Origin: Aphrocallistes beatrix
Lineage: Eukaryota; Porifera; Hexactinellida; Sceptrulophora; Aphrocallistidae
Assembly (NCBI GenBank): GCA_963281255.1
Contig: OY725490.1
Span: 1,116,001-1,180,000, forward strand
Length of the DNA: 64,000 bases
Reading direction: 5' to 3'
Positions 52,582-63,100 of this stretch are shown piece by piece (within the stretch, counting starts at the first letter, position 1; the number at the start of each line of letters is the position of its first letter). Below the pieces are notes generated by a model that made no database searches, had not been told where the DNA came from, and saw only the letters and a program-made list of their open reading frames with translations. The translations under genes and the position numbers were made by a program.

Positions 52582-53488
52582 CAGTACCCAGACAAAAGTA
52601 TTTGCACCAGGGTTGGCAGGTTTTGTCCACTTGGACAAATCTAGTGGTTTTAACCAGGTTAAAACCGTCCTGTCCAAAACCTCTTGGGTGGACAAAACTG
52701 GACAAAACCTCAAAATTTAATTCATATTCCTCATTAACGGTTTTGTCCAAGTTTTGTCCAGGTTTTGTCCAAGTGTTGTTCGTGTCTTCCATGATAAATC
52801 GAATACAAAATGTAGTTATGGTAATAAACAGGCGTTAGCAAGAAAATCCATTCATTGTCCTCGCTCTCTTTCCATCCTAAACTGTTTCGTACCCACTGCA
52901 ATGATTTACAGTTTCTATTAGGTTTTGTCCAGTTTTGTCCAGTTTTGTCCGGTTTTAACCGGTTAAAACCAGGTTTTGTCCACTGCCCTGTCCAAAACCT
53001 GTTTTGGACGAACAAAACCCAACCCTGATTTGCACACTTCATTATCTCACGTTGATTTAATACTAAAATGGGTCTATATATGAAGATTAAAACTCCGAAA
53101 CGGTAAGTGATACAACTAATCGGGTTTCAGATTCGAAATCTTCGCATTCGAATTAGTTATTGTAGGATATTTCTAATAAATTGCTCAACCCAATGAGTAA
53201 AATTATCAACCTGTGACACAAGAGGTAGTACATCACCATAATGTATTGTGATAAAAAGGGACATATGTGGCACAAGGTGGCAGTGATTGATCATTTGAAA
53301 ACATTGGGAATTAATAATTGATTAGAAATATCCTACAATAACTAATTCGAATGCGAAGATTTCGAATCTGAAACCCGATTAGTTGTATCACTTACCGTTT
53401 CGGAGTTTTAATCTTCATATATAGACCCATTTTAGTATTAAATCAACGTGAGATAATGAAGTGTGCAAATACTTTTGTCTGAGTACTG
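52582..53488. mobile_element. Tc1-like MITE with nested insertion
   Basis: Ends CAGTACCCAGACAAAAGTAT and CAAATACTTTTGTCTGAGTA with TA flanks; palindromic body 53036..53488; interrupted by 52608..53027. Confidence 0.7.
52608..53027. mobile_element. TTTTGTCC-word hAT-like MITE
   Basis: Ends CAGGGTTGGCAGGTTTTGTC and ACAAAACCCAACCCTG; perfect 8-bp duplication ATTTGCAC (52600..52607, 53028..53035). Interior reiterates TTTTGTCCA and GGTTAAAACC. Confidence 0.8.
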
Positions 53489-54133
53489 TATATACGTATG
53501 TTATATATACACATAATCGAGTTTTAATAGCATGGATTTAAGGTGTTTTCATGAAAACTAATTATAATGCGTGCTACTTAACAATCATGTCAACTCACTC
53601 TGTTGAGTTTGGCTGGTGACTATCAAAAATTATATGTAGAGTTGACATTTTTGTGAAATGTATTCTGTTACTGATAGTGATATCAATAAATTTTATTATT
53701 TAACGATAATTGACCCCCCAACCCAAGGATAATATCAGAATAAACCCAATTCAATCCGGTTTAACCCTGTTAAACTCAGTTAAACCCAGGTTAGATTACA
53801 GCCCTAGCTGAATTATTGGGCACGCGATTCTCCCATTGAATTATCTATCCAACTATGGGAATATAATGTAGACAAGCGCGCTTCGCTTGCTTGCGCTGCG
53901 GGGCTGCCGTACACTTTGTGTCCGCCGGAGGCGCTCTTTGGGCGCCTGGGTCACATTGATTAATTATAAGGTAGATTTATTAAAGGTCGAAAATTTAAAA
54001 AATGAGAGATTCTTCTTAAATGAAACCCTACAATACCATCTACTTACAATCATAGTCTAAATCAGTTGTAAGTCCTGTATTACGAAGTTCCCACCGATTT
54101 ATATTTTGTTTTAGCTTTTTCTAAGATATTTTT
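53489..54133. other. Upstream region of RG5
   Basis: Holds a lone Helitron-like tip at about 53873..53950. The last about 40 bp before the RG5 ATG (TTCTAAGATATTTTTATGG) match RG3. Confidence 0.5.
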
Positions 54134-54221
54134 ATGGAATTCCTGTTTAAACATTTTGTCAAAAGACTGCTACACTGGTTCCTCTTATTGTTCTACTCTA
54201 CACCCTTCAAGTTCGTCCAAG
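54134..54221 (+). CDS. RG5 exon 1, signal peptide
   Basis: 88 nt, MEFLFKHFVKRLLHWFLLLF then YSTPFKFVQ, donor gtatgc. Confidence 0.8.
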
Positions 54222-57200
54222 GTATGCAAATATTTTAATCCGTTTTATATATGTATATTATATACTCTATCTAGAGAGAGAGATTTATAATATTAATCCA
54301 TTTATGCAGTCGATAACATCTAATCAACATAGACAACACCAGGGGGTGCAGTAACATTCCCCTGCACCCCCTGTTTCACCCCTTGCCTGAGCGCCAGGGG
54401 AATACATATATACGGATACCATATAAACGAAATTTTTACTTGTTTATTCTCCTCAAGGTTAAATATCAGTGATTTAATTAATGTAACTACAGACAAATGG
54501 CAATTCAGCATACTTAGTAGAGAACAAGAAAGCGACGTATTCTTTCTCTAATATCCCCAAGCGCCCTCTGAGTAACTGCGGACACGCAGTGTCCGTTGAG
54601 CAAATTATTATAAATCTTCAACTATTACTAATTCAAATGTGTAGATTTCGAATCTTAAATCAGACTCTTAGTATCTCTTAGATTTTGAATACATTTCCTT
54701 TCATGAAAAGTTCCCATTTAACTATTTGTATGGGAAATATAGTGTGCAAATAATTTTGTCCGGTTAATGTATATATTCTGCTTGGCCTGCGGATACTTGT
54801 GTCCGCCTGACTCTCCTCTATCAAATAATTTTGGAATTTCACAAATTTATATTTCTGGACTAAAGAATCGTCAATATTCTATCCAAATTTGATAATCATG
54901 TTGAAAGCTAGTCTTTAGAATTGTTGAAAAATTATTACTTTATAATCTTTGGAGAAAAAATAAAATTGAAAGATGGAAACTCTAAATCATTGTTTACAAT
55001 TTTCTTTTGAAATAGATGCGGTTTCTCAGATGCCATCTCTCGCCTGTGTAGGAGAAGACATCACCGTTAACTGTGATTTTTCTGTTCCAGATACAAACAA
55101 CAATTTCCGAACTAAGTTCATTAACTTCATTGTCGGGAGTAGTAATGTTTCCATTGCAGATAATGAAGTTAATACCGATACAGGAGACCATGGAGGAGTA
55201 GATCTGACTAGACTGACTGCTTTTGCTAATAACAGTTTCAGTAATGATAAGATTATACGAGGAAGCATAACTCTCTCTTCTTACACAGCTTCTGATGCTG
55301 GTCTACGTCTTGGATGTGCTGCTGTCTACTTCCTTAGCGGTAATACTGGTCCTACTGATGAAGTTATGGAAACAACTCTATTAACACCTGCAGGTTTGTT
55401 ATTTATTTGCGAGTAATAGCATTGGCTATATATAAATACGTGTACCTGAGATATATATTCACAAAGACCAAATCTAAAATGTATATCGTAACCCTAGGGC
55501 GTGGAACTTAAATCTATAAAGTACTAGTATTCCTATCTAAGTGGATTTGATCCTGTTTGACCTCCACAGCTCCTCCTTCTGCTCCATCTATGCTGTCCAT
55601 CTCATCCAACATAGATCCTAGCACTTGCTCTGCTACAGTCTCACTGAACTGGATTCCTCCCTCTTCCACAGACAGAACTGTAGATCTCTATTACTTGTCT
55701 CTACAGAACGGAACAGCACTAGATAGCATATCAGCACCTGCTAACTCATACTCTCACAACACTGATCTACTCCTCGATACAGTCTATGCATACTCTGTCC
55801 ATGCTAGCAGCTGTGCTGGGAACTCTACTGCAGCTACTTCCTATCTCGACCCTAAGAGTGAGTTCTAAGTTATTAAACATAATATTTATAAGGGTTCTCC
55901 AATAAATAATGAGACTAATTTATCGATTTCAGATTCTAGTCATCACAGCTCTAAGCCTAATATTAAATTATAAAGCTACCTTGATTGACTGACTTCTATA
56001 CAATATAGTCTTTACCTTAGGAGCTGTATTCTTCAGGATACAGTTTCATTTGTAGAGGCTACTTTTTCAACTCAAAAGCAAAGAAAGAAAACGACAAATA
56101 ATTTGGTACCTGTGGAAAAAAGTGGCTCGTACAGTCTGTGAAATGCAGGATACTTTCGGTGATGAATGTGCTTCGAAAGTCACCATACGTATATAGATTG
56201 ATCGAATGTTTTGATAATGGCGATGAAAACCTCTATGATGGCCCTCGTCCAGGTCGTCCGACTTCTTCAAAAGCACGCAGTAATATCGAGAAGGTTCAAA
56301 CAATTATGGACGAGGACAGAGGAATTACCCTGCGAGAGTTAGAAGAGAGGGTGGGTATATCAAAATCAACACTACATTCGATTATCACTGAAGATCTGGA
56401 AATGTCGAAGGTAACTGCACGTTGAGTCCCAAAACTTCTTACAAAAGAACAAAAACGTCCCGCGGGCCGTGGGGGCGAATATAATAGGTTGCGGGCTCCG
56501 TGGGCAGGAGATCTTGGCAGGACTCCCCGCGATGACAACCGGGACGATGTTTTTAATTGTCACGAGGTACCAATTTAGGAATACTTACGTAAATGGAACT
56601 AGTTAGTATCCACTTATTTGTGTTTGCAGAAACTCACTCCCATAAAAGGATTCCCTAAGTGTCTCTCTATAGTTAGTAACTAACAAAGTGGGCCAAAAAT
56701 ATTTATGCGGGCTTCTTGCGGGCCGAATAATTTAGTTGCGGGTCGCGGGTCGGGCTGCGGTTACAAATTTCGGCCCGCGTGCAACTCTGAGTGGAAGAGA
56801 CGTGATGAACCTGTCCCATCAAGGTAAAGGCCCCAAAATCAGCTGGGAAGAGAATGGCAACAGTATTTTGGGATAAGGAAGGAATTATACATCTCGACTG
56901 GTTCACTCAGCAGGGTTGATAAAAATCATGATTTTTATTGCTTTTTGCAATTCATTTTACATTTTGTTATATTATTTTCTAATAAATCCAAAATATTGAG
57001 AATCAGATAGTTTAATAGCACATCATCGATTTAACTTTGCTTGAATTCGATGCGTTTATGATTAATTGTGATAGGAAAATGTAGTAGAGAAAATTTAGTA
57101 CGAAATTTTATAAGATAGATTGAGCATTCTGTAGATAAAAACAATCTTGGCCGCCTTATCGACTCCAAGTCTATTCCTTATACTGGAATGTGTATAAATG

Positions 57201-59632
57201 TTGAAAACATCCGCTCAATTCCTGCGCTTGATGCCAGAGCTGGATTAATTTTTGATATTAAGAAGGCCATTGATGAACATTATTCACAATAATATGTGTG
57301 ATCATTATAATTAATACGAATCAGGAAACCTTTGAAACGTGTACGTATTAACCGGAATTCGTATTACCAGAAGTTAATTGCATGCATTTGTACAGGCTAG
57401 GGAATCAAACCTTGTCCACTTTAACCGGTATTTTGCCTTATCCATGTTCAAATTAGCGAGAGGCTACTTTACTTTATTATATGATTTAAATCATGATTTT
57501 TATTAATAAAAATCATTGATTTAAATCATGATTTAAATCAAACAACCCTGAGTCTGGTTGCCTGAGAAGACCACCATAAACAGTGATTATTACGTCGAAG
57601 AATTGAAAGAATTGCGTTAGGCGATTAAACGTGAGAGGCGAGGCAAATTGACACGTGGCGTATTACTGCAACATGACAATGCAAGGCCCCATGTGACGAC
57701 ATAGGATTCGAATGCCTTCCTCACCCCCCGTATAGTCCAGACCTAGCTCCCAGTGACTACTGGCTGTTTGGAGATATGAAGAAACCCCTTCGAGGGGAGA
57801 GATTTGAAGATTTCAAATGGCTGGACTACGAAATAAAACAGTGGGAAAAAGGGACCCCTAAAGAATTCTATGCCACTGGGCTAGAAAAGTAACCAGAACG
57901 ATGGAAACGATGTATAAAGTTAAAGGGGGAATATATCGAAATATTTGATAAGATTTATGATAGGTGTATGTTTAGTTTATAAAGTATGAAAAAAAGTCTC
58001 ATTATTTATTGGACAACCCTTGTACTATCAGTAATATATCCTCATCTGTAATATTTTAGTCCTAAATTTACGCTCTTCTTCCTACTGGTATAATTACTAT
58101 TTTTGTTCTAGGACGAATACTTTTTGAGTTATAAGGATTAAGTGTGACTTCGAATCCGTTGATGAATCCACCGCTAAGATAACACGTGTTTTTTTATTAA
58201 TTTTCTTTGAAGTTGTATTGTATTTACTCCGTTATGCTTTTATTTATTTATTATCAGAATGGTCTGGCTCTACACCAAGTTCCTATGTGAAGAGATGTAC
58301 TAATGGAATATGTATATATACAGTAGAACCTCATTAATACGAACATCCGGGACGGTCGAAATTTGTTTATTTTATCCGGACTTCTTATTATATAGATGAT
58401 TTACATGTATCTCCTCTATATAAAGGAAAATATATGTTCATTTTATCCGTGTTCTTATTAATGAGGTTCTACTGTACATACATACATGCATACATATAGA
58501 TACAAACAGATACAGACAGACATATTAATGCATTTTTTATAAAAAATTCCTAGATCTTCCTTCTCCCCCCAACAGTCTACAGAGCTCTGTATCTAACTTC
58601 AACACAGCTACTTGCTCAGCTGACATATCTCTATCATGGAATACTCCTCCTAGCGACATAACTATTAATAAATATTTCCTGTATCTTGATGGATCTCCAC
58701 TAGCTACTACTAATTCTAACAGTTACATTCACTCCACTATTCTGAATATCGACACTGACTATCAGTACTCTGTAACAGCTATGAGCTGTGCTGGTAACTC
58801 TACTACTAGCTCTAGTAATGTTAACTCTGTTAAAAGTGAGTTATAAGAATACAATGTCAATTATTTGAGATTTTTTTAATCCCAACCAAATACGTATTCA
58901 TGACCTACTTAATACACGACTGTGTATGTCACCGAGGAGGCCAGTTTTAACAAAGTGCAAAATTTAATTAGACCGATAGATAAAAAAATGTACAGTGGAA
59001 CCCCGGAATTACGGAATTATCGAGAAAAGCGATTTTCGGGGTGACCGTAATTCTGAACTTTTTGAAAAAACCATATTTTATCAATAGTAACCTTAATATA
59101 CAGGGGAGGGGGCTCATAAGTTCTGCAACAATATTTCACTAAATTAAATTTGTTATCAAACCAAAATATAACAGTATTTTCATTTTACTATTAACGAACC
59201 ATATTTCAGCTATATAAGTATAGTATAGTCTATAGTAGTGAAGTTATCTCCAAGGATCTAATTTGGATTGCTCCTGATGACCTGAAAATGTGTGGAAATT
59301 GTCTTTGCGTTAACTTTATCTTCAAGAGAAGACGTCATAGTATGACGCCGATGCGATTGATCCGAAGAATATTGAATTAGCTCGACTTTTTGTTTGAGAG
59401 CCAGTTCATGAGTTTGCTTGATGCCATTGATATCTTATGAATTATTGACAAAGTAATATGCTTTGGAGATTTACCTTACGTATTTTATACCTTTGCTTTT
59501 ATCTCTTCTTGTTTATCTTTCTGTAAATATTTATCTTTTGTTTATTTTTAATTAGGTTACTCACTAACTGAAAGTCCACAATTAATTTGTTACACCTATA
59601 ACAAAACTACTGGAATATTACCTATTGGTTGG
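54134..59632 (+). CDS. RG5: 5' part of an Ig-FN3 receptor running into the satellite (gene-level entry)
   Basis: Exons 54134..54221 (signal peptide), 55016..55393 (Ig), 55570..55857 (FN3a), 58554..58835 (FN3b), 59556..59632 (first part of FN3c), all with consensus splice sites and matching phases. The next expected exon (starting GLTTPTQPSG) is not found before the satellite at about 60143, so the 3' half lies beyond the window, or the gene is broken by the satellite. Intron 3 carries a 2.1-kb mariner with nested insertions. Head-to-head with RG4, with start codons about 4 kb apart; Ig and FN3a are closest to RG4. Confidence 0.75.
54222..55015. other. RG5 intron 1
   Basis: 54291..54320 and 54780..55010 are homologous to RG3 intron 1. 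Contains a hairpin (AGGGGGTGCAG...CTGCACCCCCT, 54350..54380), a half Tc1-like MITE (54598..54767), and a fragment like 790..900. Confidence 0.5.
55016..55393 (+). CDS. RG5 exon 2, Ig-like domain
   Basis: 378 nt, phase 1-1, aaatag / gtttgt. CVGEDITVNCDFS, SDAGLRLGC. Differences from RG4 sit mostly in the N-terminal half and change residues. Confidence 0.85.
55570..55857 (+). CDS. RG5 exon 3, FN3a domain
   Basis: 288 nt, ccacag / gtgagt, phase 1-1; VSLNWIPPSSTDR, VYAYSVHASSCAGNST. Confidence 0.85.
56458..56790. mobile_element. GC-rich GCGGGCC-word insertion in mariner
   Basis: Begins CCCGCGGGCCGTGGG and ends GGCCCGCGTGCAACTCTG; GCGGGC words repeat on both strands. Boundaries approximate. Confidence 0.5.
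56911..57550. mobile_element. ATTTAAATC-word MITE nested in mariner
   Basis: Ends CAGGGTTGATAAAAATCATG and AAATCAAACAACCCTG; end zones repeat ATCATGATTT. No clean 8-bp duplication. Confidence 0.6.
58321..58474. mobile_element. pogo-like MITE in RG5 intron 3
   Basis: Ends CAGTAGAACCTCATTAATAC and TTAATGAGGTTCTACTG, TA flanks, 154 bp. Confidence 0.75.
58554..58835 (+). CDS. RG5 exon 4, FN3b domain
   Basis: 282 nt, cctag / gtgagt, phase 1-1; ISLSWNTPPSDIT, DYQYSVTAMSCAGNSTTSS. Confidence 0.8.
58836..59555. other. RG5 intron 4
   Basis: A half pogo-like end (CAGTGGAACCCCGGAATTAC) at about 58994; otherwise AT-rich without features. Confidence 0.45.
59556..59632 (+). CDS. RG5 exon 5, first part of FN3c
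   Basis: 77 nt, attag / gtgagt, YSLTESPQLICYTYNKTTG then ILPIGW. Last recognised RG5 exon before the window ends. Confidence 0.7.
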
Positions 59633-60142
59633 GTGAGTGTGAGCTTAATCTCTAGTGGGATGAATTTATTTGTATCCTTACTATTAAAACTCGATTAATG
59701 TATATATGTGTATATATACAAGCCCGCTTCGCTTGCTTGCGCTGTGCGGCTGGCGGATACTGTGTCTGCCGGAGGCGCCCTTTGGGCGCTTAGGGTCACT
59801 TTGATTAATTATAAGGGAGGTAACATCTCTAAATACGTCCGTCCATAGCATTCTATACACAAGGCAATGGCAGTCACTATTTTTTTTTTACCAGGGATTG
59901 ATTAGTATATTCAAATTTACATTCATCCTTTATACGTTATATACGATTAATTAAGCATTTTAAGTGACCCCCACTCACAAATATGACCATTAATTGTCAA
60001 GACATGTTTGATCTTTGTAATTATTTTTATTCCGGAAAAAACAAATATAACATAATATCAATATTAAGCTCATAAACACAAAATAAACATTGGATTCCGA
60101 GAAGTACTAATGAGACGGACTTCTACTTCTTGGTGGCAGACT
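59633..60142. other. Stretch between RG5 exon 5 and the satellite
   Basis: Helitron-like 5' end at 59676..59700 followed by a reversed tip and short core (59718..59848); then AT-rich DNA. The expected FN3c second half is absent. Confidence 0.5.
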
Positions 60143-63100
60143 ATGGCCTGGCTTAGCTTGAGATAGGCTCGATTTAGCTTGAGAGATATACTTGACTTAG
60201 CTTGAGGATAGACTTGACTTAGCTTGAGGATAGACTTGACTTAGCTTGAGACAGACTTGACTTAGCTTGAGGATAGACTTGACTTAGCTTGAGACAGGCT
60301 TGACTTAGCTCGAGACAGACTTGACTTAGCTTGAGGATAGACTTGACTTAGCTCGAGACAGACTTGACTTAGCTTGAGGATAGACTTGACTTAGCTTGAG
60401 ACAGGCTTGACTTAGCTCGAGACAGACTTGACTTAGCTTGAGGATAGACTTGACTTAGCTTGAGACAGGCTTGACTTAGCTCGAGACAGACTTGACTTAG
60501 CTTGAGGATAGACTTGACTTAGCTTGAGACAGGCTTGACTTAGCTTGAGACAGGCTCGATTTAGCTTGAGAGATATACTTGACTTAGCTTGAGGATAGAC
60601 TTGACTTAGCTTGAGGATAGACTTGACTTAGCTTGAGGATAGACTTGACTTAGCTTGAGGATAGATTTGACTTAGCTTGAGACAGGCTTGACTTAGCTTG
60701 AGACAGGCTCGATTTAGCTTGAGAGATATACTTGACTTAGCTTGAGGATAGACTTGACTTAGCTTGAGGATAGACTTGACTTAGCTCGAGACAGACTTGA
60801 CTTAGCTTGAGGATAGACTTGACTTAGCTTGAGACAGGCTTGACTTAGCTCGAGACAGACTTGACTTAGCTTGAGGATAGACTTGACTTAGCTCGAGACA
60901 GACTTGACTTAGCTTGAGGATAGACTTGACTTAGCTTGAGACAGGCTTGACTTAGCTCGAGACAGACTTGACTTAGCTTGAGGATAGACTTGACTTAGCT
61001 TGAGACAGGCTTGACTCAGCTCGAGACAGACTTGACTTAGCTTGAGATAGGCTCGATTTAGCTTGAGAGATATACTTGACTTAGCTTGAGGATAGACTTG
61101 ACTTAGCTTGAGGATAGACTTGACTTAGCTTGAGACAGGCTTGACTTAGCTCGAGACAGACTTGACTTAGCTTGAGATAGACTTGACTTAGCTTGAGACA
61201 GACTTGACTTAGCTTGAGGATAGACTTGACTTAGCTTGAGGATAGACTTGACTTAGCTTGAGACAGGCTTGACTTAGCTTGAGAGATAGACTTGACTTAG
61301 CTTGAGGATAGACTTGACTTAGCTTGAGACAGGCTTGACTTAGCTCGAGACAGACTTGACTTAGCTTGAGATAGGCTCGATTTAGCTTGAGAGATAGACT
61401 TGACTTAGCTTGAGGATAGACTTGACTTAGCTTGAGACAGGCTTGACTTAGCTTGAGATAGGCTCGATTTAGCTTGAGAGATATACTTGACTTAGCTTGA
61501 GGATAGACTTGACTTAGCTTGAGGATAGACTTGACTTAGCTTGAGGATAGACTTGACTTAGCTTGAGACAGGCTTGACTTAGCTCGAGACAGACTTGACT
61601 TAGCTTGAGGATAGACTTGACTTAGCTTGAGGATAGACTTGACTTAGCTTGAGGATAGACTTGACTTAGCTTGAGACAGGCTTGACTTAGCTCGAGATAC
61701 ACTTGACTTAGCTTGAGACAGACTTGACTTAGCTTGAGGATAGACTTGACTTAGCTTGAGGATAGACTTGACTTAGCTTGAGACAGACTTGACTTAGCTT
61801 GAGGATAGACTTGACTTAGCTCGAGACAGACTTGACTTAGCTTGAGGATAGACTTGACTTAGCTTGAGACAGGCTTGACTTAGCTCGAGACAGACTTGAC
61901 TTAGCTTGAGGATAGACTTGACTTAGCTTGAGACAGGCTTGACTTAGCTCGAGACAGACTTGACTTAGCTTGAGGATAGACTTGACTTAGCTTGAGGATA
62001 GACTTGACTTAGCTTGAGGATAGACTTGACTTAGCTTGAGACAGGCTTGACTTAGCTCGAGACAGACTTGACTTAGCTTGAGATAGACTTGACTTAGCTT
62101 GAGACAGACTTGACTTAGCTTGAGGATAGACTTGACTTAGCTTGAGGATAGACTTGACTTAGCTTGAGACAGGCTTGACTTAGCTTGAGGATAGACTTGA
62201 CTTAGCTTGAGACAGGCTCGATTTAGCTTGAGAGATATACTTGACTTAGCTTGAGGATAGACTTGACTTAGCTTGAGGATAGACTTGACTTAGCTTGAGG
62301 ATAGACTTGACTTAGCTTGAGGATAGACTTGACTTAGCTTGAGACAGACTTGACTCAGCTTGAGGATAGACTTGACTTAGCTTGAGGATAGACTTGACTT
62401 AGCTTGAGACAGGCTTGACTTAGCTTGAGGATAGACTTGACTTAGCTCGAGACAGACTTGACTTAGCTTGAGGATAGACTTGACTTAGCTCGAGACAGAC
62501 TTGACTTAGCTTGAGGATAGACTTGACTTAGCTCGAGACAGACTTGACTTAGCTTGAGGATAGACTTGACTTAGCTTGAGACAGGCTTGACTTAGCTCGA
62601 GACAGACTTGACTTAGCTTGAGGATAGACTTGACTTAGCTTGAGACAGGCTTGACTTAGCTCGAGACAGACTTGACTTAGCTTGAGATAGGCTCGATTTA
62701 GCTTGAGAGATATACTTGACTTAGCTTGAGGATAGACTTGACTTAGCTTGAGGATAGACTTGACTTAGCTTGAGATAGGCTTGACTTAGCTCGAGACAGA
62801 CTTGACTTAGCTTGAGATAGACTTGACTTAGCTTGAGACAGACTTGACTTAGCTTGAGGATAGACTTGACTTAGCTTGAGGATAGACTTGACTTAGCTTG
62901 AGGATAGACTTGACTTAGCTTGAGGATAGACTTGACTTAGCTTGAGACAGGCTTGACTTAGCTCGAGACAGACTTGACTTAGCTTGAGGATAGACTTGAC
63001 TTAGCTTGAGGATAGACTTGACTTAGCTTGAGGATAGACTTGACTTAGCTTGAGACAGGCTTGACTTAGCTCGAGATACACTTGACTTAGCTTGAGACAG

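Larger units (their letters stand above)
50339..53080. repeat. Large palindrome centred on an assembly gap
   Basis: The left arm (about 50339..51393) and right arm (51594 to about 53080, minus a 420-bp insertion plus its target duplication) are near-identical inverted copies; I saw only isolated base differences. Each arm contains a half Tc1-like MITE, a Helitron-like 5' end, a family A core, and an element beginning TTAGGGTGCTCCAAAAAATT. Confidence 0.75.
55889..58022 (+). mobile_element. mariner-type element, same family as 18387..19698, with insertions
   Basis: Ends TAAGGGTTCTCCAATAAATA and TTATTTATTGGACAACCCTT. Transposase fragments: LIECFDNGDENLYDGPRPGR, SKSTLHSIITEDLEMSKV, LTRGVLLQHDNARPHV, PSDYWLFGDMKKPLRG. 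Interrupted by a GC-rich segment (about 56458..56790) that replaces transposase sequence, and by 56911..57550. Non-functional. Confidence 0.75.
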
